Positions 53,315 through 61,590 of a stretch of 64,000 nt of DNA are shown piece after piece (positions within the stretch are counted from its first letter, which is position 1; every line of letters begins with the position of its first letter). The translations under genes were made by a program, and so were the position numbers. The stretch covers positions 868,001-932,000 of the forward strand of contig NZ_CAKAKL010000001.1 of the NCBI RefSeq assembly GCF_916619195.1, given 5' to 3'. Under the pieces are notes generated by a model. It saw nothing but the letters and a program-made list of their open reading frames with translations, did not search any database and was not told the origin of the DNA. Source of the DNA: Inquilinus sp. Marseille-Q2685. GTDB taxonomy: Bacteria; Pseudomonadota; Alphaproteobacteria; DSM-16000; Inquilinaceae.

Positions 53315-55081
53315 TCAGCCGTGCCGCGGTGCGGCGCCGGGCATGTTCTGCGGCAGGTAGTCCTGCGGCGCACCCGGCACGTTGTAGTCATAGGCCCAGC
53401 GATAGACCACCGGCAGCTCGCGCCCCCAGTTGCCGTGCGGCGGCGGGGTGGTCGGCGTCTGCCACTCGAGCGTCGTCGCGCGCCACGGGTTGCCGCCGGC
53501 CTCGCGGCCGTGCCGCAGGCTCCAGATCAGGTTGAACAGGAACAGCAGCTGGGCCGCGCCGACGGTCAGCGCCGCGGCGGTGATGAAGATGTTGAGGTCG
53601 TGGGCCGAGGCCGGGACGAAGGCGGTCTCGCCGAGCTCGAAATAGCGCCGCGGCACGCCGATCAGCCCGATATAGTGCATCGGGAAGAAGATCGCGTAGG
53701 CGCCGACGAAGCTGACCCAGAAGTGGATCTTGCCCACCAGGTCGTCCAGCATCCGGCCGGTGATCTTCGGGTACCAGTGGTAGATCGCGCCGAACACTAC
53801 GAAGATCGGCGCCACCCCCATCACCATGTGGAAATGGGCGACCACGAACATGGTGTCGGACAGCGGCACGTCGACCACGACATTGCCGAGGAACAGCCCG
53901 GTCAGCCCGCCATTGACGAAGGTAACGATGAAGGCGATGGCGAACAGCATCGGCGTGGTCAGGTGGATGTCGCCGCGCCACAGCGTCAGCACCCAGTTGT
54001 AGACCTTGATCGCCGTCGGGATGGCGATGATCAGCGTCGTGGTGGCGAAGAAGAACCCGAAATACGGGTTCATGCCGCTGACATACATGTGATGCGCCCA
54101 GACGATGAAGCTCAAGGCGCCGATGCCGACGATGGCCCACACCATCATGCGGTAGCCGAAGATGTTCTTGCGGGCGTGGGTGCTGATCAGGTCGGAGACG
54201 ATGCCGAAGGCCGGCAGCGCGACGATGTAGACCTCGGGGTGGCCGAAGAACCAGAACAGGTGCTGGAACAGGATCGGGCTGCCGCCGCCGTATTTCAGCT
54301 GCTCGCCCATCTCGACCAGCGCCGGCATGAAGAAGCTGGTGCCGAGCAGCCGGTCGATCAGCATCATCACGCAGGCCACGAACAGCGCCGGGAAGGCCAG
54401 CAGCGCCATGACCGTGGCGGTGAAGATGCCCCACACCGTCAGCGGCATGCGCATCAGCGTCATGCCCCGCGCCCGCGCCTGCAGCACGGTGACGACGTAG
54501 TTCAGCCCGCCCATGGGGAAGCCGATGATGAACAGGGTCAGCGAGCCGAGCATCAGCAGGATGCCCCATTCGCGCCCGCCCGGCGTCCCGGACAGGATCG
54601 CCTGCGGCGGGTACAGGGTCCAGCCGGCCCCGGTCGGCCCGCCGGGGGCGAAGAAGCTGGCCACCAGCACCAGCACCGCCAGCAGGTAGATCCAGTAGCT
54701 GAGCATGTTGACATAGGGGAACACCATGTCCCGCGCGCCCAGCATCAGCGGGATCAGGTAGTTGCCGAAGCCGCCCAGGAACAGCGCCGTCAGCAGGTAG
54801 ATCACCATGATCATGCCGTGCATGGTGATGAACTGGTAATAGCCGGTGGCGTCGATGAAGGCGAAGTCGTCGGGGAAGGCCAACTGCAGCCGCATCATCC
54901 AGGACAGGACCAGGGCGACGAAGCCGATCGCCAGCGCCGTCCCGGCATACTGGATGGCGATGACCTTGGCGTCCTGCGAGAACACCCAGGTCGTGAGCCA
55001 GCTCTTCGGATGGTACAGCTCGACATCCGGCACTTCGAGCGGCGGGACCGGTTCGACGGGTTCGCGGATGACGTCCACCAT
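53315..55081 (-). CDS. ctaD: Cytochrome c oxidase subunit I, class A1
   Basis: A 588-residue catalytic subunit with 12 helices. Haem a and haem a3/CuB ligands are seen in YQFITMHGMIMVI, FFGHPEVYIVALP (CuB His and cross-linked Tyr, with the E of the D-channel), VWAHHMYVSG (two CuB His) and VVAHFHMVMG. The D-channel Asp is in GNYLIPLMLGARDMVFP and the K-channel Lys in STHARKNIFGY. This set defines the A1 proton-pumping class. The ATG at 55081 is chosen because MVDVIREP starts the family-like N-terminus; the upstream extension is arginine-rich noise. Confidence 0.95.
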   Translation of the reverse strand: MVDVIREPVEPVPPLEVPDVELYHPKSWLTTWVFSQDAKVIAIQYAGTALAIGFVALVLSWMMRLQLAFPDDFAFIDATGYYQFITMHGMIMVIYLLTALFLGGFGNYLIPLMLGARDMVFPYVNMLSYWIYLLAVLVLVASFFAPGGPTGAGWTLYPPQAILSGTPGGREWGILLMLGSLTLFIIGFPMGGLNYVVTVLQARARGMTLMRMPLTVWGIFTATVMALLAFPALFVACVMMLIDRLLGTSFFMPALVEMGEQLKYGGGSPILFQHLFWFFGHPEVYIVALPAFGIVSDLISTHARKNIFGYRMMVWAIVGIGALSFIVWAHHMYVSGMNPYFGFFFATTTLIIAIPTAIKVYNWVLTLWRGDIHLTTPMLFAIAFIVTFVNGGLTGLFLGNVVVDVPLSDTMFVVAHFHMVMGVAPIFVVFGAIYHWYPKITGRMLDDLVGKIHFWVSFVGAYAIFFPMHYIGLIGVPRRYFELGETAFVPASAHDLNIFITAAALTVGAAQLLFLFNLIWSLRHGREAGGNPWRATTLEWQTPTTPPPHGNWGRELPVVYRWAYDYNVPGAPQDYLPQNMPGAAPRHG

Positions 55082-55179
55082 GGGCGTGTCCTCCTGCTTC
55101 CTCCGCGGCCGGGCTCGACGGGGATCGTCCCGGCCGGATGATGTTCCTCTCGCGGCCCCTCCCCTTGGCGAGGCCGGAC

Positions 55180-56010
55180 CTAGTTCGCGGCGGCCACCTC
55201 GCGGTCGGCCGGCCCGGGCAGCGCCGACATCTGCGAGAAGGTCGCCTGCTGCGCCAGCCAGGCGTCGTAGTCGGGCTGGGCGTCGACGATGACGATGCCG
55301 CGCATATAGGGATGGCCGGTGCCGCACAGCTCGGCGCACAGCACCTCGAAGGTGCCGGTGCGGGTCGGGGTGAACCAGTAATAGGTGACGGAGCCCGGGA
55401 TCATGTCCATCTTCGCCCGGAACTGCGGCACGTAGAAATCGTGCAGCACGTCGACCGCGCGCAGCAGGACCTTGACCGGCTTGTCGACCGGCAGGTGCAG
55501 CTCGCCGCCCTGGATCAGCACGTCGTCCTGGCCGGCCGGGTCGTCGGCATGGACGCCGAGCGGGTTCTCCGCCGTGATTGCCCGGTTCGAGGCGGCGCCG
55601 AGCTTGCCGTCCTGGCCCGGCAGCCGGTAGCTCCATTGCCACTGCTGGCCCACCACCTCGACCTCGGTGGCGTCAGCCGGGACGGTGACGAACTGGGCCC
55701 AGACCACAAGGCCGGGCGCCAGCATCGCCGCCACGCCGACCGCGGTGGCGATGGTCAGCCAGCCTTCCAGCCGCTTGTTCTCCGGCTTGTAGTCGGCGAC
55801 GTTGCCCTCGCGGTGGCGGAAGCGCCAGACGCAGTAGGCGGTGAACAGCACGATCGCGGTGAACACCACGCCGGTGATCCAGAAGGTGATCTCGATCGTG
55901 CCGTCGATGTAGTGCCAGTTCGAGGCGATCGGGGTCCACCACCAGGGGCTCAGCAGGTGGAACACCACCGAGCCGACGGCGACCAGAACCAGGACGAGCG
56001 CGGTCTTCAT
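55180..56010 (-). CDS. ctaC: Cytochrome c oxidase subunit II
   Basis: A 276-residue protein with two N-terminal helices (FWITGVVFTAIVLFTAYCVW and ATAVGVAAMLAPGLVVW) and a periplasmic cupredoxin. The CuA site is complete: HDFYVPQF, then CAELCGTGHPYM (two Cys, His, Met), and the WQWSYR electron-entry aromatic patch is present. It is the first gene of the operon, 98 bases before subunit I. It accepts electrons from a soluble cytochrome c such as the one encoded upstream. Confidence 0.95.
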   Translation of the reverse strand: MKTALVLVLVAVGSVVFHLLSPWWWTPIASNWHYIDGTIEITFWITGVVFTAIVLFTAYCVWRFRHREGNVADYKPENKRLEGWLTIATAVGVAAMLAPGLVVWAQFVTVPADATEVEVVGQQWQWSYRLPGQDGKLGAASNRAITAENPLGVHADDPAGQDDVLIQGGELHLPVDKPVKVLLRAVDVLHDFYVPQFRAKMDMIPGSVTYYWFTPTRTGTFEVLCAELCGTGHPYMRGIVIVDAQPDYDAWLAQQATFSQMSALPGPADREVAAAN

Positions 56011-56348
56011 CTCCGGTCACCCCCGTCTTGTGCTGGGACGGGAAGGCCGGCGGACGGTCGTCCTGGGACGGAAAGCGGATGCGGCGGCACAGCGCGGGGG
56101 ACCCGTGCGCCCTGACCCGTCGGGCCGGCGCGGCGTTCTCCCCCTGGTGTTGGCCACATCCTCATCGATGGCGGCCTTCGCAGTCGTCGAGGCCGGCCGG
56201 CTTCTTCGTCTGGCCCGGCCGTCCCGCGTCACGGTCGACGCGAAGACGACCCCTGCAGCATCAGACTTGTCCGGCCTTGGCCTGTAAATTGATGATGCGG
56301 GTCAGCCCGCTCGATTGTCAACGCTCTCGGCCGACAGGGCCCGCCGCC
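56011..56348. other. Intergenic region between cytochrome c and the oxidase operon
   Basis: No gene is evident. A -35 consensus TTGACA on the minus strand (56321-56316) with CATCAT 18 bases further (56297-56292) may start the oxidase mRNA, leaving a long leader of about 275 bases. Two arginine-rich short frames are chance. Confidence 0.45.
56292..56321 (-). promoter_or_regulatory. Promoter candidate for the oxidase operon
   Basis: Minus strand -35 TTGACA is a perfect consensus; the -10 CATCAT at 18-bp spacing is moderate. It lies after the cytochrome c stop and before subunit II. Confidence 0.35.
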
Positions 56349-56741
56349 TCACTTCTTCTTGCCGTCGGCGTCGTACTGCTTGAGGAAGGCGATCAGGTCG
56401 GTGATCTTCTGGTCGTCCTTGATGCCGGCGAAGGCCATCTTCGTGCCCGGGATCTTGGTGCGCGGGGCCTTGATGTATTCGCGGAACACTGTCTCGTCCC
56501 AGGTTATGCCCGAGTTCTTGTTCGCGTCCGAATAGTTGTAGCCCTCGACCGAGCCGGAATGGCGGCCGAACAGGCCGTTCAGCTTCGGCCCGACGCCGTT
56601 CTTGGCGGTCTCGCCGATCTGGTGGCAGGCCTTGCATTGCGTGAACACCTTCTCGCCGGCCGCCGGGTCGCCATCCGCCCAGGCCGCGGTGGTGGTCAGA
56701 GCTGTCAGGGCGAGGACACCGATCAGGGTCGAACGCATCAT
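56349..56741 (-). CDS. Class I cytochrome c (c2 type)
   Basis: A 130-residue periplasmic cytochrome. A Sec signal (STLIGVLALTALTTTAAWA) is cut near residue 21. CKACH binds haem, with the axial Met in TKMAFAGIKDD; the GVGPKLNGLFGRHSGS and GYNYSDANKNSGITW segments are those of mitochondrial-like cytochrome c2. It ends KQYDADGKKK. It probably feeds electrons to the aa3 oxidase encoded just downstream. The ribosome site AGGAGGAAG supports the tandem ATG at 56741/56738. Confidence 0.92.
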   Translation of the reverse strand: MMRSTLIGVLALTALTTTAAWADGDPAAGEKVFTQCKACHQIGETAKNGVGPKLNGLFGRHSGSVEGYNYSDANKNSGITWDETVFREYIKAPRTKIPGTKMAFAGIKDDQKITDLIAFLKQYDADGKKK

Positions 56742-56997
56742 CACGCTTCCTCCTGGCTGGCTGCATCGGGCGTTGCCGATGCCCCGATACTCCGGCTTTC
56801 CGCCGCCGCCTTCAAGGGCCGCGCGATTCGCCACGTCTCGGCTGCTTCACGCCGCGCGACAAAGACAGGGGACGGAATGTCGCAGCCGGGTTATACTTTG
56901 GTCCATGGCGGGTCGCGTCGGCGTGACCGGCGGCCATCCCGGCCGCACTGCCACGGTCGAGCGAACCCCCTCGAACAGAAGTTCGGGAGGAACGGAC

Positions 56998-57858
56998 ATG
57001 ACCATCCGAAACCCCCTGGAGTGGGGAGCGGACCAGCTCAAATTCGGCAGCCACGCCCTGCGCACCGGCGGCCGCACCGTGTTCCACGCCGATGAGAACC
57101 TCAACGCCCTGGCCCCGGCGGTGCACCGCATCGGCCTGCGGGACCTGCGCGAGGCCCTGGCCAAGGGCTTCGAGGATTTCGGCCACTACCGCACCGACGT
57201 GCTGTATCTCTGCCTGATCTATCCGGTGGTCGGGCTGGTGCTGGCCCGGGCCATGGTCGGGCAGGACATGATCCCGCTCCTGTTCCCGCTGGCTTCGGGC
57301 TTCGCCCTGATCGGCCCCTTCGCCGCGATCGGCCTCTACGAGATGAGCCGGCGGCGCGAGATGGGCCAGCCGTCCAGCTGGGGCGCCGCCTTCGGCGTGC
57401 TGCGCACGCCCCGCTTCGGCGTCATCCTCACGGTCGGCGCCATCCTGGCGGCGATCTTCGTGCTGTGGATGGTGATGGCCCAGGTGATCTACAACGCGAC
57501 CCTCGGCCCGGATGAGCCGGCCTCGCTCGGCACCTTCCTCGGCGAGGTGTTCGGCACCACCGCCGGCTGGACCCTGATCGTGGTCGGCTGCGGCGTCGGC
57601 CTCGTCTTCGCCGTGGCGGCGATGGCGATCGGCGTGGTGTCGTTCCCGCTGCTGCTCGACCGCGACGTCGGCGCCGACACCGCGATCTGGACCTCGGTCC
57701 GGGCCGTGGCCGCCAACCCGATCCCGATGGCCGCCTGGGGCCTGATCGTCGCCGCCGGCTTGGTGGTCGGGTCGCTGCCGCTGTTCGTCGGGCTGATCGT
57801 GGTCATGCCGGTGCTCGGCCACGCCACCTGGCACCTGTACCGCAAGCTGGTGAACTGA
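56998..57858 (+). CDS. DUF2189 integral membrane protein
   Basis: A 286-residue protein with six helices. The IGLRDLREALAKGFEDFGHYRTD opening, LLFPLASGFALIGPFAAIGLYEMSRR and LLDRDVGADTAIWTSVRA are DUF2189 hallmarks. The family is often near cytochrome oxidase genes but its role is unknown. GGGAGGAACG precedes the ATG. It diverges from the cytochrome c gene and converges on the EmrB gene. Confidence 0.88.
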   Translation: MTIRNPLEWGADQLKFGSHALRTGGRTVFHADENLNALAPAVHRIGLRDLREALAKGFEDFGHYRTDVLYLCLIYPVVGLVLARAMVGQDMIPLLFPLASGFALIGPFAAIGLYEMSRRREMGQPSSWGAAFGVLRTPRFGVILTVGAILAAIFVLWMVMAQVIYNATLGPDEPASLGTFLGEVFGTTAGWTLIVVGCGVGLVFAVAAMAIGVVSFPLLLDRDVGADTAIWTSVRAVAANPIPMAAWGLIVAAGLVVGSLPLFVGLIVVMPVLGHATWHLYRKLVN

Positions 57859-57903
57859 TCGCCCTGCCCGGCCGCCGGCTCGGTCCGGCGGCCGGATGCG
57901 GGG

Positions 57904-59496
57904 TCAATGTGCCCCACCGCCCCCGCCGGCCGCGCCCTTCCTCATGATGAAGACACAGGCGGCGGAGGCCAGCAGGATCACGCCCAGCACGGCGAAGGTG
58001 TCGCTGAAGCCCATCACCAGCGACTGCGCCCTGACGGTCTTGCCGATGGCGATCACCGCCTGGTGCTTGGCGGTGGCCGGGTCGGACACGCCGCTCGACA
58101 GGAAGTACTGGGTCAGCTGGTCGATCCGGGCGCGCGTCTCCTCCCGGAACAGCGTCACCGACTGGCCGATGATGTTCGAGTGGTACTGCTCGCGCTTGGT
58201 CACGATGGTGCCCAGGAGCGCCGTGCCGAAGGCGCCGCCGAGGTTGCGCAGCATGTTGAACAGGCCCGAGGCCGCCGCGGATTCGTGCCGGGCGATGCCG
58301 GCCATGGCGATGGCCGACAGCGGCGCCATCACCACCGCCTGGCCGATGGCGCGGACGATGTTGGGCGCGAACAGCTGGTCGCCGCCATAGACCAGCGACA
58401 TGTGGGTGTTCATGAAGCAGCTGGCGGCGAAGACCAGCAGCCCGCCGGCCACCAGCCAGCGCGCGTCCAACCGCCCCATCAGCATCGGCACCAGCGGGAT
58501 GATCAGCAGCTGCGGCAAGCCGGTCCAGGCCACCACCATGCCGATCTGCTCCGAGTCGTAGCCCTGCACCTGGGCCAGGTACTGCGGCAGCAGATAGGCG
58601 CTGCCGTAGAGGGCGAAGCCCAGGAAGATGTTCGCCAGCGTGCCGAAGCCGAAGTTCCACCGCGTCAGCAGGCGCAGATCGACCGCCGGCTTCTTCACCG
58701 TCAGCTCGATCCAGATGAACAGCGACAGGAAGACGGCGGCGATCACGGTCAGGCGGACGATGAAGGGAGAGCCGAACCAGTCGTCCTTGTTGCCCTCCTC
58801 CAGCACCGTCTGCAGCGCCGCCAGGCCGATCGCCATGGTGCCGATGCCGAACCAGTCTCCCTCCTTCAGGAGGGAAAGCCGCATCGGTTCGCGCTCCAGC
58901 GTCGCGGCCAGCCCGGCCAGCATGAAGGCGCCCGGCACCAGGTTGATGTAGAAGATGTACTGCCAGCCGTAATTGTCGGTCAGCCAGCCGCCGATTGTCG
59001 GGCCGATCGCCGGCGCGAAGGTGGCGGTGATGGCGAACAGCGCCATGCCCATCGGCCGCTGCGACAGCGGCAGCCTGGTCATCACCAGGGTGAAGGCCAT
59101 CGGGATCAGCACGCCGCCGGTGAAGCCCTGGATGCCGCGCAGCAGGATCATCTCGTCCAGGCTGGTGGCGAAGGCGCAGGCCACCGAGAACACCAGGAAC
59201 AGCGTGGTGTTGACCAGCAGGAAGCGGCGGAAGGAGAAGACCTGGCTGAGATAGGCGGTCAGCGGGATGACGATGATCTCGCCGATCAGGTAGGAGGTCG
59301 AGATCCACGCGCCGTTGTCGACGCCGGTGCCGATACCGCCTTCGATCTGCGGCAGCGAGGCGTTGGTGATCTGGATGTTCAGCACCGCCATGAAGGCGCC
59401 GAGCAGGCCGGAGAACACCGAAATCCAGGTGGTCAGGCTGGCGCGGTCGCCGGGACTGGTCGGCTGGGCGCCGGCAGTTATGCTTGCGGAAGACAT
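57904..59496 (-). CDS. emrB: DHA2-family (EmrB-like) drug/proton antiporter
   Basis: A 530-residue MFS transporter with 14 helices. Signatures are NIQITNASLPQIEGGIGTG in helix 1, RGIQGFTGGVLIPMAF (motif C region) and IGPTIGGWLTDNYGWQYIFY. It starts 34 bases after emrA, same strand, and exports hydrophobic compounds together with it. Confidence 0.92.
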   Translation of the reverse strand: MSSASITAGAQPTSPGDRASLTTWISVFSGLLGAFMAVLNIQITNASLPQIEGGIGTGVDNGAWISTSYLIGEIIVIPLTAYLSQVFSFRRFLLVNTTLFLVFSVACAFATSLDEMILLRGIQGFTGGVLIPMAFTLVMTRLPLSQRPMGMALFAITATFAPAIGPTIGGWLTDNYGWQYIFYINLVPGAFMLAGLAATLEREPMRLSLLKEGDWFGIGTMAIGLAALQTVLEEGNKDDWFGSPFIVRLTVIAAVFLSLFIWIELTVKKPAVDLRLLTRWNFGFGTLANIFLGFALYGSAYLLPQYLAQVQGYDSEQIGMVVAWTGLPQLLIIPLVPMLMGRLDARWLVAGGLLVFAASCFMNTHMSLVYGGDQLFAPNIVRAIGQAVVMAPLSAIAMAGIARHESAAASGLFNMLRNLGGAFGTALLGTIVTKREQYHSNIIGQSVTLFREETRARIDQLTQYFLSSGVSDPATAKHQAVIAIGKTVRAQSLVMGFSDTFAVLGVILLASAACVFIMRKGAAGGGGGAH

Positions 59497-59530
59497 GGGC
59501 TGGGCCCTCCGGGCCGGGGCTCCGCCGCAC

Positions 59531-60664
59531 TCAGTGCGCGGCGGCGTCCTGCTTGGTATCGATCGTCGCGATCACCGACATGCCGGGGCGCAGTTGGCCC
59601 GCCAGCGGGTCGTCGCGCTCGAGCACGATCTTCACCGGGATGCGCTGCACGATCTTGGTGAAGTTGCCGGTGGCGTTGTCCGGCGGCAGCAGGGCGAATT
59701 CCTGGCCGCTGGCCGGCGACAGGCTGTCGACACGGCCGTGGATGTCGGCATCCGGGAACATGTCGACCGCGATGTCGACCGGCTGGCCCGGATGCACGTC
59801 GGTCAGCTGCGTCTCCTTGAAGTTGGCGACGACGTAGGTCTCGGCCAATGGCACCACCGCCATCAGCTGGGTGCCGGCCTGGACGTACTGGCCGACCCGC
59901 AGGCTGCGGTTGCCGATCGTGCCGGCCACCGGCGCGGTGATGGTGGTGTAGCCGAGGTTCAGCTCGGCCTGGCGCTGCGCCGCCTGGTCGGCCGCGAGCG
60001 CGGCCTTCGCCTTCTCCAGCTGGGCGCGCAGCACGTCGAGCTGCTTCTCCGCCGCGGTCACCGCCGCCTGGTCGCGCTGCAGCGTCGCGGTCGCCGACTG
60101 CAGATTGGAGGTGACCTGCTGGGCCTGCTGGACGCTGCCGTTGCCGGTCCGGGCCAGGGCGATGTAGCGGTCGTATTGCTGCTGGGCGAAGGTGACCGAC
60201 GCCTGGTCCACCCCGACGGTGGCGCGGGCCTGGTCGATCGCCGCCGCCTGCTGCTGGATCGCGGCCTCGGCGTCGGCGATATCGGCCTGGGCGGCGAGGA
60301 CATTGGCCTTGGCCTGGTCCAGCGCCACGGCATAGTCGCGGTCGTCGATCCGGGCCAGGGGCTGGCCCGCCGTCACCGCCTGGTTGTCCTGGACCAGGAC
60401 CTCGGCGATGTAGCCGGAGACCTTCGGCGCGATCGTGGTCGAGTCGGCCTTCACATAGGCGTCGTCGGTCGATTCCTGGAACCGCCCGACGGTCCACCAG
60501 TTCCAGCCGAACCATGCGGCGCCGGCCAGGACGACGACCCCGAGCGGCAGCAGCAGGAGCCGGCGCCCGAGACGGCGTCGCGGCGCCGCGGGCGTGGCCG
60601 CGGTCTCGCTGGCCTCCGGCGCCGGCGCGGTGCGGAGCTGGGCCGGCTGAACCTGATGCGTCAT
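59531..60664 (-). CDS. emrA: HlyD/EmrA-family membrane fusion protein
   Basis: A 377-residue adaptor. A basic N-terminus leads to one membrane helix (LLLLPLGVVVLAGAAWFGWNW), then TDDAYVKADSTTIAPKVSGY, a long Ala/Gln coiled coil (about 115-235), ITAPVAGTIGNRSLRVGQYV and a beta-barrel. The EmrA pattern and partner EmrB make it a drug-efflux adaptor and not a type I protein exporter. A TetR gene is divergent from it. Confidence 0.92.
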   Translation of the reverse strand: MTHQVQPAQLRTAPAPEASETAATPAAPRRRLGRRLLLLPLGVVVLAGAAWFGWNWWTVGRFQESTDDAYVKADSTTIAPKVSGYIAEVLVQDNQAVTAGQPLARIDDRDYAVALDQAKANVLAAQADIADAEAAIQQQAAAIDQARATVGVDQASVTFAQQQYDRYIALARTGNGSVQQAQQVTSNLQSATATLQRDQAAVTAAEKQLDVLRAQLEKAKAALAADQAAQRQAELNLGYTTITAPVAGTIGNRSLRVGQYVQAGTQLMAVVPLAETYVVANFKETQLTDVHPGQPVDIAVDMFPDADIHGRVDSLSPASGQEFALLPPDNATGNFTKIVQRIPVKIVLERDDPLAGQLRPGMSVIATIDTKQDAAAH

Positions 60665-60746
60665 GACTTTTGCCCTCCAAAGCGGAAACCGCCGGGGCGC
60701 CGGCCGTCTTCGAGGGCGGCGGATCGTCGAGGCGATTTAGGAAACT

Positions 60747-60761
60747 TGACGGTTTCCGTCA
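60747..60761. promoter_or_regulatory. TetR-type operator between emrA and tetR
   Basis: TGACGG and CCGTCA are exact inverse arms around TTT. An overlapping dyad GGAAAC/GTTTCC surrounds the left part. It lies 83 bases before emrA and 53 before tetR, well placed to control both. Confidence 0.5.
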
Positions 60762-60813
60762 GAAGATGGGAGAGGGAAGCGAATTGCGCAAATGCGCGAC
60801 CGAGGGGCCAGAC

Positions 60814-61461
60814 ATGCAGGAAACGCCGAAACGGCCGCGGGGGCGGCCGCAGCTGCGGAGCGACGAGGAGACCAGGCGCCTGATCCTGGCGGCGGCGACC
60901 CGGATCTTCCTGGCGCAGGGCTTCGGCGCCACCAGCATGGAGGCGGTGGCCCAGGCGGCCGGCGTGTCGAAGAAGACGATCTACCGCTTCGTCGACACCA
61001 AGGAGCATCTGCTGGAGGCGGTGATCGACACCCGGTCGGAAGCGCTGCGCTCGCCGATCGGGCACGACGCCGGCGCCGATCCGGAAGGCATGGAGCGGGC
61101 CCTGCATCAGTTCCTGCAGGAGCTGGCGCGGCTGGTGCTGTCGGAGGAGACGGTGGCGCTGAACCGGCTGGTCTACGCCGAGTCGCTGCGCTTCCCGGAG
61201 ATGGCGAAGGCCTTCTACCAGGCCGGCCCGGTGCGCAACGCCGAGGCGCTCGCGGCGTGGCTGGAGACACAGCGCCGCCACGGCGTGCTGCGCTTCGGCG
61301 ACGCCATGGAGACGGCCCGGATGCTGGTCTCGATGACGATCGCCGAGCCGCTGCGCGCCGCCACGCTCGGCGTCGCCCCACTGCCGACGCCGGCGGAGAT
61401 CGACCGCCGGGTCGACGAGGCAGTGGAAATCTTCCTGCGCGGGTGCCTGGTGCGGCGGTAG
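60814..61461 (+). CDS. TetR-family repressor of the EmrAB-like pump
   Basis: A 215-residue regulator. RRLILAAATRIFLAQGFGATSMEAVAQAAG and KKTIYRFVDTKEHLLEAV form the DNA-binding domain, split here by a short gap; the C-terminus is a TetR_C_7-like ligand domain. GAGGGG precedes the ATG at 60814. Divergence from emrA with a dyad between suggests it represses the pump until a drug binds. Confidence 0.88.
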   Translation: MQETPKRPRGRPQLRSDEETRRLILAAATRIFLAQGFGATSMEAVAQAAGVSKKTIYRFVDTKEHLLEAVIDTRSEALRSPIGHDAGADPEGMERALHQFLQELARLVLSEETVALNRLVYAESLRFPEMAKAFYQAGPVRNAEALAAWLETQRRHGVLRFGDAMETARMLVSMTIAEPLRAATLGVAPLPTPAEIDRRVDEAVEIFLRGCLVRR

Positions 61462-61590
61462 CTCTGCGTCGGCCGGCCGCCGCTGCGCCCGGCCCAAAGA
61501 AGGTGGTATCAAGACAGGAGACGTCGGCTGAATTTGGCCACCTTTTGTCGCCAACGTCAAATCGGCAACACAGGCTTCAAGGGATCCGTC

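Noticed and set aside
56017..56232. Arginine-rich short frame between cytochrome c and subunit II
   Set aside because: Low-complexity Arg/Pro composition and no start signal; a typical chance frame in high-GC DNA.
59531..60664. HlyD-like protein as the adaptor of a type I secretion system for the RTX proteins
   Set aside because: Its closest pattern and its operon partner are EmrA/EmrB drug efflux; no HlyB-type ABC exporter is adjacent.
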